A stretch of 64,000 nt of DNA from Mycolicibacterium elephantis DSM 44368 (GCF_004014805.1 NZ_ATDN01000015.1:1-64000); one strand, 5' to 3'; counted from the stretch's first letter, positions 14,406 through 24,791 are shown. The notes: generated by a model not told the origin, from the letters alone. Program-made: numbers and translations.

Positions 14406-15987
14406 GCGAAGCCTCGGCGAGGATGAGATCGGCTGCCCGCCAAGCCATTGCCATCACCGGACCGTTGAGGTTGCCCGACACCATCGTCGGCATGACCGAG
14501 GCATCCATCACCCGTAGATTGCGGACACCCCGTACGCGTAGGGACGAATCCACGACGTCATCGTCGTTCGGGCCCATGGCACACGTGCCGACGGCGTGGT
14601 AGCCGCAGTAGCCCTCGTCGAGGCCGGCGTCGATGATCGCTTGGTCCGTAACGACTTCCGGACCCGGGCGGGTCTCACCGATCAGCAAGTGCGCGATCGG
14701 CGGCTGGCTGAACAGCCGGCGCATGCTGTGAAACAGCGCGACGCTCTTCTCGCGATCGTGCGCGGTGGTCAGGAAGCCGGCGTCGATGTCCAGCGGAGCG
14801 TCCGGATCAGACGACGTGATGGTGACCGAGCCTTCACTGTCGGGACGCAGCACGTAGCCGATGGCCTGAACCCCCGGAGCGCGCTCGACGGCTGCCGCTT
14901 CACCCTGCTCGTACGGCGCCAACGAGAACGGCGCCATGAGGAGCTGGGCATCCGGTTGGTCGAGTTCAGGTTTCGTCTTGAAGAACCCGATGACGTCGAA
15001 CGCCGCACCGGCGAGCGGACCCCGCCTGGTCGCCAAATACCGTGCGGTCGTGGCGGCCTGGCGCAGCGGAGTGCTCAGCAGCCGGTTGTAGCCGATGTCG
15101 CAGTTGAGCCTGAATTGGACGACGAGGCAGCGGTGTTCGCGCATGCGGCGGCCGACGTTGGGGCTGTCCGCGATGGTGTCGATCCCCAGGCTGCGCAGCA
15201 ACGACCGATCTCCGATACCGGACAGCTGTAGCAGTTTCGGGGTGGAAATGCTGCCCGCAGAAAGGATCACCTCACGCCGGGCGGTGTAGTCGGCCGGGGC
15301 ACCGCGTATGGTCGCTTCGACGCCGACCGCCTTGTCGTTCTCGACGAGCACCCGCTTGACGTTGGTGTCGGTGGCGACGGTGAGGTTCGCGCGGTGGGAA
15401 ACCGGATGAAGGAACGCGTGCGCAGCGCTGACCCGCTTGCCGTTCTTGATGGTTCGGGGCGCTGGACCGATCCGTTCGCCGTTGCCGGCGTTGACGTCGT
15501 CGGTGGCCGACCAGCCCAGGCTGTCGCCGGCGGCGATGACGTCATCGCAGATGCGCGGGCGGTCGGTGTCGACCGAGATCGCCAGTGCGTGGTTCTCGAT
15601 CGCGCGGAAGGCGGGGAGCATATGGCGCCAGTCCCAGCCCGGGTTTCCCAGCGCCGCCATGGCGTCGTAGTCGGCGGCGCTGCCGCGGTTGTAGACCATT
15701 CCGTTGACCGAGCTGGACCCGCCGAGGGTCTTGCCGCGCACCCATTGTTCGACCACCTCGGACGGCCCGACGGGGCGCACCGGGAAGTGCCAGGTGAGCT
15801 TGGGGTTGCCCAGGATCTTTCCGACGCCCTTGGGAATGCGGATCATCGGGCTCCGGTCTTTGCCGCCGGCCTCGATGAGCAAGACGCTGGTGCTGGGATT
15901 TTCCGACAGCCGGTTGGCCAGGACGCAGCCCGCCGATCCGGCGCCGACGATGACGTAATCGAAAACGCTCGAGTTTCTCGAAGGCAT
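14398..15987 (-). CDS. GMC-family FAD oxidoreductase (choline-dehydrogenase-like)
   Basis: The product is 529 residues, normal for the family. The FAD-binding fold is at the N-terminus (VIVGAGSAGCVLANRL, 12-27, with acidic E39 at the strand end), the GMC signature LGGSSSVNGMVYNRG at 88-102, and the catalytic pair is His464 (CGYHAVGT) and Asn508 (NLNGPVMA). Such enzymes oxidise primary alcohols or polyols with FAD. The substrate cannot be told from the sequence. There is no signal peptide. It stands alone between converging and terminator-bounded neighbours. Confidence 0.92.
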   Translation of the reverse strand: MPSRNSSVFDYVIVGAGSAGCVLANRLSENPSTSVLLIEAGGKDRSPMIRIPKGVGKILGNPKLTWHFPVRPVGPSEVVEQWVRGKTLGGSSSVNGMVYNRGSAADYDAMAALGNPGWDWRHMLPAFRAIENHALAISVDTDRPRICDDVIAAGDSLGWSATDDVNAGNGERIGPAPRTIKNGKRVSAAHAFLHPVSHRANLTVATDTNVKRVLVENDKAVGVEATIRGAPADYTARREVILSAGSISTPKLLQLSGIGDRSLLRSLGIDTIADSPNVGRRMREHRCLVVQFRLNCDIGYNRLLSTPLRQAATTARYLATRRGPLAGAAFDVIGFFKTKPELDQPDAQLLMAPFSLAPYEQGEAAAVERAPGVQAIGYVLRPDSEGSVTITSSDPDAPLDIDAGFLTTAHDREKSVALFHSMRRLFSQPPIAHLLIGETRPGPEVVTDQAIIDAGLDEGYCGYHAVGTCAMGPNDDDVVDSSLRVRGVRNLRVMDASVMPTMVSGNLNGPVMAMAWRAADLILAEASLS

Positions 15988-16056
15988 CTCCGCCAGGGTT
16001 GGCTCAGCGATGCGCGATTGTCAAGACCCGATGCGGCGACGGCGGTTGAGACGAAG

Positions 16057-16090
16057 CACCCCCGGTCCGATCGGAAGCCGGGGGTGTTTT
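16057..16090. terminator. bidirectional-looking terminator
   Basis: CACCCCCGG (16057-16065) pairs with CCGGGGGTG (16078-16086), followed on the plus strand by TTTT. It stands just beyond the 3' end of the minus-strand gene at 16111-16482 and upstream of the GMC gene. It belongs to the same sequence family as the groEL1 terminator at 9930-9964. Confidence 0.7.
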
Positions 16091-16110
16091 CGTCGTGATC
16101 GGGCTCGAAT

Positions 16111-16482
16111 CTAGTTGCCGCCCTTGAGCAATCCCTGAACCGCGAACTTCACCAGCCCGTTGGCCGCAGTCAGCGTGGACTGCGCGGCGGGCACCGTGGC
16201 CTGCGCGGCATCGTTCAGTGACGCGACGCCGGACTGCAGGCCCTTGTTGTTGAGGTCGGTGACGTTCTGCAGGCCCTCGTTGTTGATCGCCGTGATGCCC
16301 TGCAGACCCTTGTTGTTCTGGTTGACGACGTTCTGCACCGCGCCGTTCGCGCCGTCGACCACCGAGCTGAGGAGGCCCCCGAGGCCACCGTCGGCGAACG
16401 CCATCCCAGCCGGCCCGCCGACCAGCATCCCCCCAGTCATCAGCCCCACCGCAAGCGCTTTGACCGCCATGTTCTTAGCCAT
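16111..16482 (-). CDS. secreted protein with 11-residue repeats
   Basis: The product is 123 residues from ATG 16482, which has GGGAGG just upstream (a longer frame to 16533 lacks this). A signal peptide (ALAVGLMTGGMLVGGPAGMAFA) precedes the mature part. Residues about 72-110 contain three or four 11-residue repeats of the type NNKGLQxxTxL, as in NNEGLQNVTDL and NNKGLQSGVASL, which would build an amphipathic or beta-helical rod. The C-terminus is hydrophobic. The family is not recognised and the role at the cell surface is unknown. Confidence 0.7.
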   Translation of the reverse strand: MAKNMAVKALAVGLMTGGMLVGGPAGMAFADGGLGGLLSSVVDGANGAVQNVVNQNNKGLQGITAINNEGLQNVTDLNNKGLQSGVASLNDAAQATVPAAQSTLTAANGLVKFAVQGLLKGGN

Positions 16483-16650
16483 GTTCCTCCCTGCCCTCCT
16501 GTGTGATGGCTGACTCTGGAGCGAGTCAGCCATTTGCCAATGATAACGCTTAGCAATCCAGAATCAATAGACTTCATAGGCGTTGGTCCATTATTGACCC
16601 AGGCAGAAGAATCTTTTAGTCGTGTCCATCGCCTAAGGAGCAAATTGAAT

Positions 16651-16794
16651 ATGCAAGTTAGATATTTACTGTGGTGTAAGTCGGTGTGGCGTGTGCGGGC
16701 CGGGCGAAGCAGGTCGCGTGGACTTCGCTGGACAGTGATCGACCGAGGGGGATTTGGCGGCTTTCGGGACGGCGGTATAGCCTGTTGCCCGTGA
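16651..16794 (+). CDS. possible 47-residue small protein upstream of the leader peptide
   Basis: ATG at 16651 follows AAGGAG (16635-16640). The frame is rich in Arg, Trp and aromatic residues and ends with TGA at 16792-16794. That stop overlaps the GTG of the next small frame as GTGA, the usual layout for translational coupling. It may be part of the same control region or a chance frame in AT-rich DNA. No homologue is recognised. Confidence 0.3.
   Translation: MQVRYLLWCKSVWRVRAGRSRSRGLRWTVIDRGGFGGFRDGGIACCP
16754..16781 (+). promoter_or_regulatory. promoter of the aroG leader
   Basis: TTGGCG (16754-16759) and TATAGC (16776-16781), spaced by 16 bases, fit mycobacterial SigA boxes. The -10 lies 9 bases before the GTG at 16791, so the leader peptide would be leaderless or nearly so. 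The wider 16483-16753 stretch is AT-rich and otherwise contains only the possible small gene at 16651. Confidence 0.5.
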
Positions 16795-16865
16795 CCAGCG
16801 GTGTGCGTGCCAGCTATTGGCGCTTTATCAAGGCTCCGGGTGGAGCCGATAGAGCGCAGCACTAA
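16791..16865 (+). CDS. aromatic leader peptide (24 codons)
   Basis: GTG at 16791 opens a 24-codon frame containing Ser-Tyr-Trp-Arg-Phe (16812-16826) and ending at TAA 16863-16865. Tyr, Trp and Phe, the three end products of the pathway, fall within four codons in front of a DAHP synthase gene. The Trp and Phe codons enter the 5' arm of a strong hairpin. This is the classical design of a ribosome-mediated attenuator. Direct proof would need expression data. Confidence 0.65.
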   Translation: MTSGVRASYWRFIKAPGGADRAQH

Positions 16866-16914
16866 GCACGCGTCCGCCCGGAGCCCAGGCAGTGACCACC
16901 AGGTCGCTGCCTTT
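16820..16914 (+). promoter_or_regulatory. candidate attenuator: pause hairpin plus terminator before aroG
   Basis: Hairpin 1: GCGCTTTATC (16820-16829) pairs with GATAGAGCGC (16848-16857) and GGCTCC (16832-16837) with GGAGCC (16842-16847), giving about 16 pairs with a two-base bulge. A competing pairing exists: GGCTCCGGG (16832-16840) with CCCGGAGCC (16877-16885). The terminator is GGCAGTGACC (16888-16897), loop ACCA, GGTCGCTGCC (16902-16911), then TTT. A stalled ribosome on the Tyr/Trp/Phe codons would block hairpin 1. I could not find a strong antiterminator that overlaps the terminator arm, so the switch mechanism is not fully resolved. Confidence 0.6.
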
Positions 16915-16975
16915 CGTCATTAAGAGGGCGCCGGACAATCACTCAGGTGCCCAGTCCAGAAAGGCACTCAACCAC

Positions 16976-18031
16976 ATGAACCCGGCACAGACCGTCATCC
17001 CGCCCGCCACGTCTGACCGGCGCGTCCGCAGCTTCAGCGAGATCCCCAGCCCGCACGACGTGGTCACCGAGTTCCCGCTGGGCGCCCGGCGCGCGGAGCG
17101 GGTGGCGCGGGACCGTGACGAGATCGCCGACATCGTGGCCGGCCGCGACGACCGGCTGCTGGTCGTCGTGGGCCCGTGCTCGGTGCACGATCCCGTCGCG
17201 GCGCTCGACTACGCCAGCCGGCTGGCCAAGGTGGCCGGGGAACTCAGCGAACAGCTCAAGATCGTGATGCGGGTGTACTTCGAGAAGCCGCGCACCACGA
17301 TCGGCTGGAAGGGGCTGATCAACGATCCGGGCATGGACGGCACCTTCGACGTCGCCCGCGGATTGCGCATCGCCCGACAACTACTGCTGGACATCATCGA
17401 CATCGGCCTTCCGGTGGGATGTGAGTTCCTCGAGCCGACCAGCCCGCAGTACATCGCCGACGCGGTCGCGTGGGGCGCGATCGGCGCCCGTACCACCGAA
17501 TCGCAGGTGCACCGACAGCTGGCGTCGGGTCTGTCGATGCCCGTCGGCTTCAAGAACGGCACCGACGGCAACATCCAGGTCGCGGTCGACGGCGTGAAAG
17601 CCGCTGCGGCCCAACATGTCTTCTTCGGTATGGACGACACGGGCCGCGGCGCGCTGGTGAGCACCGCCGGCAACGAGGACTGCCACGTGATCCTGCGCGG
17701 CGGCACCGGGGGACCGAACTACGACGCCGAGTCGGTGCACGCGACAACGGCGAAGCTCACCGCCGCCGGGCTACCCGGGCGGGTGGTGATCGACTGCAGC
17801 CACGCCAATTCCGGAAAGGACCACGTCCGCCAGGCCGCCGTCGCCGCCGAGGTCGCGCAGCTGGTCCGCGACGGGGTGCCGATCAGCGGAGTGATGCTGG
17901 AGAGCTTCCTCGTCGCCGGCGCCCAGGCTTGTGACGCCCACCCGTTGACCTACGGGCAGTCGGTCACCGACAAGTGCATGGATTGGCCGACGACCGATCT
18001 GGTGCTGCGCGAGCTGGCCAAGCGGAGCTAG
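16976..18031 (+). CDS. aroG: DAHP synthase, type I (3-deoxy-7-phosphoheptulonate synthase)
   Basis: The product is 351 residues from ATG 16976; upstream frames would run through the terminator. It condenses phosphoenolpyruvate and erythrose 4-phosphate, the first step of the shikimate pathway. Type I motifs are visible: VVVGPCSVHD, FEKPRTTIGWKGL, EFLEPTSPQY, GFKNGTDG, HVILRGG and VIDCSHANSGK. The metal ligands of the family (Cys, His, Glu, Asp) lie in these blocks. M. tuberculosis relies on a type II enzyme (Rv2178c), so this is a second, unrelated-type DAHP synthase in a mycobacterium. Control by the upstream leader is inferred. Confidence 0.93.
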   Translation: MNPAQTVIPPATSDRRVRSFSEIPSPHDVVTEFPLGARRAERVARDRDEIADIVAGRDDRLLVVVGPCSVHDPVAALDYASRLAKVAGELSEQLKIVMRVYFEKPRTTIGWKGLINDPGMDGTFDVARGLRIARQLLLDIIDIGLPVGCEFLEPTSPQYIADAVAWGAIGARTTESQVHRQLASGLSMPVGFKNGTDGNIQVAVDGVKAAAAQHVFFGMDDTGRGALVSTAGNEDCHVILRGGTGGPNYDAESVHATTAKLTAAGLPGRVVIDCSHANSGKDHVRQAAVAAEVAQLVRDGVPISGVMLESFLVAGAQACDAHPLTYGQSVTDKCMDWPTTDLVLRELAKRS

Positions 18032-18056
18032 GCACACCCGGCGGACAGCGAGCCGG

Positions 18057-18347
18057 CTATGACGCGCGGCGGATGCCCCGCTTGAGCAGCAGTTCGCGTT
18101 CGGATTCCGTGAGACCGCCCCAGATGCCGTAGGTCTCGCCGACGGCCAGCGCGTGCGAACGGCACTGCGCGATGACCGGGCACTGATTGCACATCTCCTT
18201 GGCGCGCCGCTCGCGCTGGGCGCGGGCACGGCCGCGCTCGCCGTCGGGATGAAAGAACATGGAGGAATCGAGCCCCCGGCACAGTCCGGCCATCTGCCAA
18301 TCCCAAACGTCAGCGTTGGGCCCGGGTAGTTGCTGCGGCAAAGGCAT
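18057..18347 (-). CDS. whiB3: WhiB3, iron-sulfur redox-sensing regulator
   Basis: The product is 96 residues. Four cysteines at 23, 53, 56 and 62 (C-x29-C-x2-C-x5-C) would hold the [4Fe-4S] cluster at the same positions as in M. tuberculosis WhiB3. GIWGG (74-78) precedes the basic C-terminal DNA-binding tail. The opening PNADVWDWQ and DSSMFFHPDGERGRAR are distinctive for WhiB3. Known role: it senses O2, NO and redox state and controls lipid and redox metabolism with the principal sigma factor. Its place beside groEL1 and sigD matches M. tuberculosis synteny. Confidence 0.96.
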   Translation of the reverse strand: MPLPQQLPGPNADVWDWQMAGLCRGLDSSMFFHPDGERGRARAQRERRAKEMCNQCPVIAQCRSHALAVGETYGIWGGLTESERELLLKRGIRRAS

Positions 18348-18738
18348 TCGAGGAACCCCTCTCTACGTGTTTCCGGCAAACGAATGAACACGTGAGTTCT
18401 GGAACTGGTCCGAGCGCAAGTCGCCGATGACTACTCGTGCCCACAAAGTAGGTGGGCTCATCAAAATCCGTCAATAGTTCCGATGCGTGCGGAAGGCCAT
18501 AACCGCAGGCCAAGAATTTACCTCACGTTCATCCTTGGGTCTTTTACGCGGCGCCGTTCGTGCTAAGCGAACCGGCCGCGAGCCACCGCGGCGCCCGTTT
18601 CTCCTGACCGCGTCATCGTGAGGTAATCCAGCAAACGTCAACAATCGAGAATCGGGTTACTTGGAATTAACATCCACAGCACCAACTGTTAACCGAAGTC
18701 GTGGGGTTTGGCGTGTCGTTGATAGCGTCTGCGATCCG
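18348..18738. promoter_or_regulatory. divergent whiB3 / TPR-gene control region with a 10-bp inverted repeat
   Basis: TTACCTCACG (18518-18527) and CGTGAGGTAA (18617-18626) are perfect complements 89 bases apart, between two divergent genes. The spacing suits binding by a dimer with looping, or two independent sites. No gene-like frame is convincing in this interval. The assignment to a particular regulator is unknown. Confidence 0.45.
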
Positions 18739-19554
18739 ATGACTACATCTGCCTCCGCGGTGTTGGCCGACGCCGCGTTCGGCGAGGATCCTGGCCGCTG
18801 GCCGCTGCCGGTCGCCGCGACGCCGGACGAACTGTGGCTTCGCGCCGTCGCTTCGGGCGGTCAGGGGCGCTACGCCAGCGCCCGCGCCGACCTCGAACGA
18901 CTGTGCCGAGCCCGGCCCGCCGGGCCGCTGACCTCGTTGGCGCACAGTACTCATGCGTCGTTCCTACGTCAGCTCGGCTGGCACGCCGACGCGCGCGGCT
19001 GGGACGGCCGAGCGCTGGCCCTTGCCGGATCCGACCCTGAGGCCGCGGCCGACGCCCTGATCGGGTTGGCCGCCGACGCGCTGGGGGTGGGCCGATTCAC
19101 CGCGGCGCGACGGGCACTGGACCGGGCGGCCGAGCGGCTGCCGGGCGCGGCTGCCGGCCGGCTCGCGGTTCGGCTGGCGTGGGTGAGCGCGGAGTTGGCG
19201 ATGGCCCGCGGGGAGGGCGCGCAGGCGGTGCGCCATGCCGAGGAGGCCGTCTTGGCCGCCGCGGCGTTCGGCTCGGCGCGACACGCCGTGAAGTCCGACG
19301 TCGTGCGCGCCGCCGCGTTGTGCAGCGCCGGTGACCTCGACGGTGCCCGGTTGGTCGCGGACGCCGCGCTCGCCGAAACCGGGCGCCTCGGAATGATCCC
19401 GCTGCGCTGGGCGTTGGCCTGCTTGCTGGCCGACATCGGCAGCGCGACGTGTTCTTCTGACCAGGTGATCGTCATCCGCGACGAATCCGCCGACACAGTC
19501 CGGTCACGGGGCGGCGTGTGGCCCGTCCGCGTGGACAAGGGCACGTCATCCTGA
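18739..19554 (+). CDS. TPR-like helical repeat protein upstream of sigD (Rv3415c-like)
   Basis: The product is 271 residues from ATG 18739; a TTG at 18661 gives a longer, less likely version. Residues about 40-235 are alanine-rich helical pairs with TPR spacing (for example SARADLERLCRARPAG, ADALGVGRFTAARRALDRAAERL, GEGAQAVRHAEEAVLAAA). The C-terminus is a short non-repeat tail. It is conserved in this position before sigD in mycobacteria and is presumably a protein-interaction scaffold. The function is unknown. Confidence 0.8.
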   Translation: MTTSASAVLADAAFGEDPGRWPLPVAATPDELWLRAVASGGQGRYASARADLERLCRARPAGPLTSLAHSTHASFLRQLGWHADARGWDGRALALAGSDPEAAADALIGLAADALGVGRFTAARRALDRAAERLPGAAAGRLAVRLAWVSAELAMARGEGAQAVRHAEEAVLAAAAFGSARHAVKSDVVRAAALCSAGDLDGARLVADAALAETGRLGMIPLRWALACLLADIGSATCSSDQVIVIRDESADTVRSRGGVWPVRVDKGTSS

Positions 19555-19600
19555 AAGTTATTGTTTAGCTGAGCCACCCCCGCCGGACTGCCGCCGGTTC

Positions 19601-19608
19601 GTAACGCT
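19601..19608 (+). promoter_or_regulatory. possible SigD-type -35 element
   Basis: GTAACGCT matches, as I recall it, the reported -35 consensus of SigD-dependent promoters. It is 16 bases before the sigD ATG, so a -10 would fall at the start codon. If real, the transcript would start inside the annotated gene or the true start is different. It is listed as a motif only. Confidence 0.3.
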
Positions 19609-19624
19609 GGAGAGATCGCCCACG

Positions 19625-20206
19625 ATGACAATTTCGAGAGAACGTCTCGATGCTGTCGTTGCTGAGGCGGTGGCAGGTAACCGAGACGCACTCCGACAGG
19701 TGCTGGAAACCATCCGTCCCATCGTTGTCAGGTATTGCCGGGCAAGGGTGGGGGCAGCGGAGCGCAGTGGGCTTTCAGCAGACGATATTGCTCAGGAGGT
19801 GTGCTTGGCCGCCATCACGGCGCTGCCGCGCTACAAGGATCAGGGACGACCGTTCCTGGCCTTCGTGTACGGCATAGCTGCACACAAGCTCGCTGACGCA
19901 CACCGCGCAGCGGCCAGGAATCGTTCCGACCCGACGGATGTCGTGCCGGAGCGGTACTCGCTGGACGCCGGGCCCGAGCAGATGGCCCTCGACGCCGAGT
20001 CGTCGGAGCGGATGAACAAGCTCCTCGCCGTGCTGCCCGAGAAGCAGCGCGAAATCCTGATCCTGCGTGTGGTCGTCGGCATGAGCGCCGAGGAGACCGC
20101 CGAGGCGGTCGGAAGCACTGCGGGCGCCGTGCGGGTGGCCCAGCATCGCGCACTGGCGCGGCTGAAGCAGGAGATCATCTCGACAGGGCGGCACGACCAT
20201 GCCTGA
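19625..20206 (+). CDS. sigD: ECF sigma factor SigD
   Basis: The product is 193 residues. Region 2 (about 25-95: [47 protein letters not shown]) and region 4 (about 128-185: [21 protein letters not shown], then [15 protein letters not shown]) are both clear. The sequence follows M. tuberculosis SigD closely, including [12 protein letters not shown] at the N-terminus. It directs RNA polymerase in a stationary-phase and starvation regulon. It overlaps the anti-sigma gene rsdA by 8 bases. Confidence 0.95.
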   Translation: MTISRERLDAVVAEAVAGNRDALRQVLETIRPIVVRYCRARVGAAERSGLSADDIAQEVCLAAITALPRYKDQGRPFLAFVYGIAAHKLADAHRAAARNRSDPTDVVPERYSLDAGPEQMALDAESSERMNKLLAVLPEKQREILILRVVVGMSAEETAEAVGSTAGAVRVAQHRALARLKQEIISTGRHDHA

Positions 20207-21449
20207 CTTCGGACGCTGGAATGCAAACGGGGGGGACCCGTCCCTCAACGAGATCAACCGCACCGACCGGTTCCTGGACGCGTTGGCGTTCGAACAGCCG
20301 GTGTATGCCACCGACCCGGGCGAGGCCGAACTGGCGCAGCTGCTGGCCGGGTGGCGCGACGAGGTTCGCGACGCCCCGCTCACCGCGACCGTCACCCCGC
20401 GCGACGCGGTGTTGGCGTTGGATCGTGCGACCGCGGCGCGTCGGCGCACCCGCACGTCGCTGGCGGTCCTGGGATCGGTCGCGGCGGCGGTGTTGTGTAT
20501 CGGTGGCTTCGGCGCGGTGGTTGCCGGCACCGGACCGGGCGACGCGCTGTACGGGCTGCGCACGATGTTGTTCGGTGAGCAGCAGGCCACCCGCGACGAT
20601 CCGGTGATGCTGGCCTCGCAGCAGCTGGCCGAGGTGCAGCAGCTGATCGAACAGGGTGAGTGGCAGGCCGCTCAGGACAAGCTGCAGACGCTGACCACCA
20701 CCGTGGCGACCGTCGACGACGTCCAGCGCAAACAGGAGTTCGTCAGCGAGTGGCAAGAGCTGACCGTGAAGGTTCAGGCTCAGGACCCGGCCGCGACCAT
20801 TCCGCCGGACGTGCCGCCGCCGGTGTTCCCGGAGGTGCCCGTCGCGGTGCTCGACACCACGACGCCGACGTCGACGTCGCCGTCGGACACGACGAGCCCG
20901 CTGCCGTCGGACACCACCACTCCGTCGCCGTCGGATGTCACGAGCGTGCCGTCGTCGACGTTGCCGAGCCCGTCGCCGACACCGTCGCCAACTGAGACGC
21001 CGACGCCGTCACCGACGCCGGAGCCGACGAGTTCGCCCGCACCGCGGCCGACACCGACGACGTCAGCGCAGCAGCCACCGTCGTCCACGGCGACAGTGCT
21101 GCCGACGCCGTCACCGTCCACCCCGGTGCCGACGGCTGCCGAGCCGTCGCCGACGGCCACGGAGGAACCGCAGGCGATCGAAGCGCCGACCACGGAGCAG
21201 CCCGCGACGCAGCCCCCGGTCACGACGGTGCTACAGACGACTCAGCAGGCGACCACCCAGGCGCCCGTTCAGCAGGCGACCACCCAGGCGCCGCCGCAGG
21301 AGGCACCCAAGCAGCAGGCGCCGCCGCGGGAGGCACCCAAGCAGCAGGCACCCAAGCAGCAGGCGCCGAAGCAGGAGGGTCCGAAGCAGCAGGCGCCCAA
21401 GCAGGTGATCACCACGACTGTCGCGGTGCCGAAGCCCGGCCACGAGTAG
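20199..21449 (+). CDS. rsdA: anti-sigma-D factor RsdA
   Basis: The product is 416 residues and overlaps sigD by 8 bases, the usual sigma/anti-sigma layout. The N-terminal sigma-binding region (about 1-80, [26 protein letters not shown]) is cytoplasmic and the membrane helix is near 86-110 ([22 protein letters not shown]). Outside the membrane there is a helical segment (130-190), then a long disordered Pro/Thr/Ser stretch and a Gln-rich end with repeated PKQQA units. Known for the M. tuberculosis homologue: it binds SigD and is released by ClpXP proteolysis. Confidence 0.92.
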   Translation: MPDFGRWNANGGDPSLNEINRTDRFLDALAFEQPVYATDPGEAELAQLLAGWRDEVRDAPLTATVTPRDAVLALDRATAARRRTRTSLAVLGSVAAAVLCIGGFGAVVAGTGPGDALYGLRTMLFGEQQATRDDPVMLASQQLAEVQQLIEQGEWQAAQDKLQTLTTTVATVDDVQRKQEFVSEWQELTVKVQAQDPAATIPPDVPPPVFPEVPVAVLDTTTPTSTSPSDTTSPLPSDTTTPSPSDVTSVPSSTLPSPSPTPSPTETPTPSPTPEPTSSPAPRPTPTTSAQQPPSSTATVLPTPSPSTPVPTAAEPSPTATEEPQAIEAPTTEQPATQPPVTTVLQTTQQATTQAPVQQATTQAPPQEAPKQQAPPREAPKQQAPKQQAPKQEGPKQQAPKQVITTTVAVPKPGHE

Positions 21450-21470
21450 GACGAGCTCAGTGGAGCGGGC

Positions 21471-23574
<2,104 letters not shown>

Positions 23575-23598
23575 GGGGATTCATTGGTCATGCGTGAC

Positions 23599-24726
23599 AT
23601 GGTGGAAATCGGCATGGGCAGAACCGCCCGCCGCACATACGAACTCGACGACATCAACATCGTGCCCTCGCGGCGCACGCGGTCGTCGAAGGACGTCTCG
23701 ACGGCGTGGCAGCTCGACGCCTACCGCTTCGAGGTCCCGGTGATCTCGCATCCGACCGATGCGCTGGTGTCGCCGGAGTTCGCGATCGCGCTCGGCCGCC
23801 TCGGCGGGCTGGGCGTGCTCAACGGCGAAGGCCTGATCGGCAGGCACGCCGATGTCGAGGCCAAGATCGCCGAAGTCATCGAGGCCGCCGAGAAGGAGCC
23901 CGAACCGTCGGCGTCGATTCGCCTTCTGCAGCAACTGCATTCGGCGCCGTTGGATCCTGATCTGCTCGGCGCGGCGGTCGCCCAGATCCGCGACGCCGGG
24001 GTGACGACGGCGGTGCGGGTCAGTCCGCAGAACGCGCGGGCGCTGACCCCGACCCTGGTGGCCGCCGGGATCGACCTGCTGGTCATCCAGGGCACCATCG
24101 TGTCGGCCGAACGGGTCGCCTCCGACGGTGAGCCGCTGAACCTCAAGACCTTCATCTCCGAACTCGACGTGCCGGTGGTGGCCGGTGGCGTGCTCGACCA
24201 CCGCACCGCGTTGCACCTGATGCGGACCGGTGCGGCCGGCGTCATCGTCGGGTACGGCTCCACGCAGGGCGTCACCACCAGCGACGAGGTGCTCGGCATC
24301 AGCGTGCCGATGGCCACCGCGATCGCCGACGCCGCCGCGGCGCGGCGCGAGTACCTCGACGAGACCGGCGGCCGGTACGTGCACGTGCTGGCCGACGGCG
24401 ACATCCACACCTCCGGTGATCTGGCCAAGGCGATCGCGTGCGGCGCCGACGCCGTCGTGCTCGGCACCCCGCTGGCGGTGTCGGCTGAAGCGCTGGGCGG
24501 TGGCTGGTTCTGGCCCGCCGCGGCGGCCCACCCGTCGCTGCCGCGCGGTGCGTTGCTGCAGGTGGCGCTCGGGGAGCGGCCGTCGCTGGAGCAGGTGCTC
24601 AACGGCCCGTCCGACGACCCGTTCGGCTCGCTGAACCTGGTCGGCGGTCTGCGCCGGTCGATGGCCAAGGCGGGTTACTGCGACCTCAAGGAGTTCCAGA
24701 AGGTCGGGCTGACGGTCGGCAGCTGA
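23599..24726 (+). CDS. guaB3: IMP dehydrogenase-family protein GuaB3
   Basis: The product is 375 residues from ATG 23599, chosen to match the M. tuberculosis start MVEIGMGRTARRTYEL; ATG 23590 and TTG 23584 are closer to AAGGGG after the guaB2 stop. It has an IMPDH/GMP-reductase barrel without CBS domains. The canonical GPGSICTTR catalytic loop is missing; the matching region reads VIQGTIVSAERVASDG. Its biochemical role in mycobacteria is debated. It lies 24 bases after guaB2, so co-transcription is likely. Confidence 0.93.
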   Translation: MVEIGMGRTARRTYELDDINIVPSRRTRSSKDVSTAWQLDAYRFEVPVISHPTDALVSPEFAIALGRLGGLGVLNGEGLIGRHADVEAKIAEVIEAAEKEPEPSASIRLLQQLHSAPLDPDLLGAAVAQIRDAGVTTAVRVSPQNARALTPTLVAAGIDLLVIQGTIVSAERVASDGEPLNLKTFISELDVPVVAGGVLDHRTALHLMRTGAAGVIVGYGSTQGVTTSDEVLGISVPMATAIADAAAARREYLDETGGRYVHVLADGDIHTSGDLAKAIACGADAVVLGTPLAVSAEALGGGWFWPAAAAHPSLPRGALLQVALGERPSLEQVLNGPSDDPFGSLNLVGGLRRSMAKAGYCDLKEFQKVGLTVGS

Positions 24727-24738
24727 TCTCTTGCGCCG

Positions 24739-24791
24739 ATTTCTGCACCAGGGTCGTGCTCAGCGCCGCGGCACAGTCCTGCTGCAGAAAT
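24739..24791 (+). terminator. stem after guaB3
   Basis: ATTTCTGCA (24739-24747) pairs perfectly with TGCAGAAAT (24783-24791), with a 35-base GC-rich loop that can fold further. There is no T-run. It lies between guaB3 and choD and may weaken read-through or stabilise mRNA ends. Confidence 0.4.

Noticed and set aside
20880..21410. Regular GC-rich repeats in rsdA taken as CRISPR or tandem repeat array
   Set aside because: The periodicity comes from Pro/Thr/Ser and PKQQA codons in a coding region; there are no repeat-spacer units.
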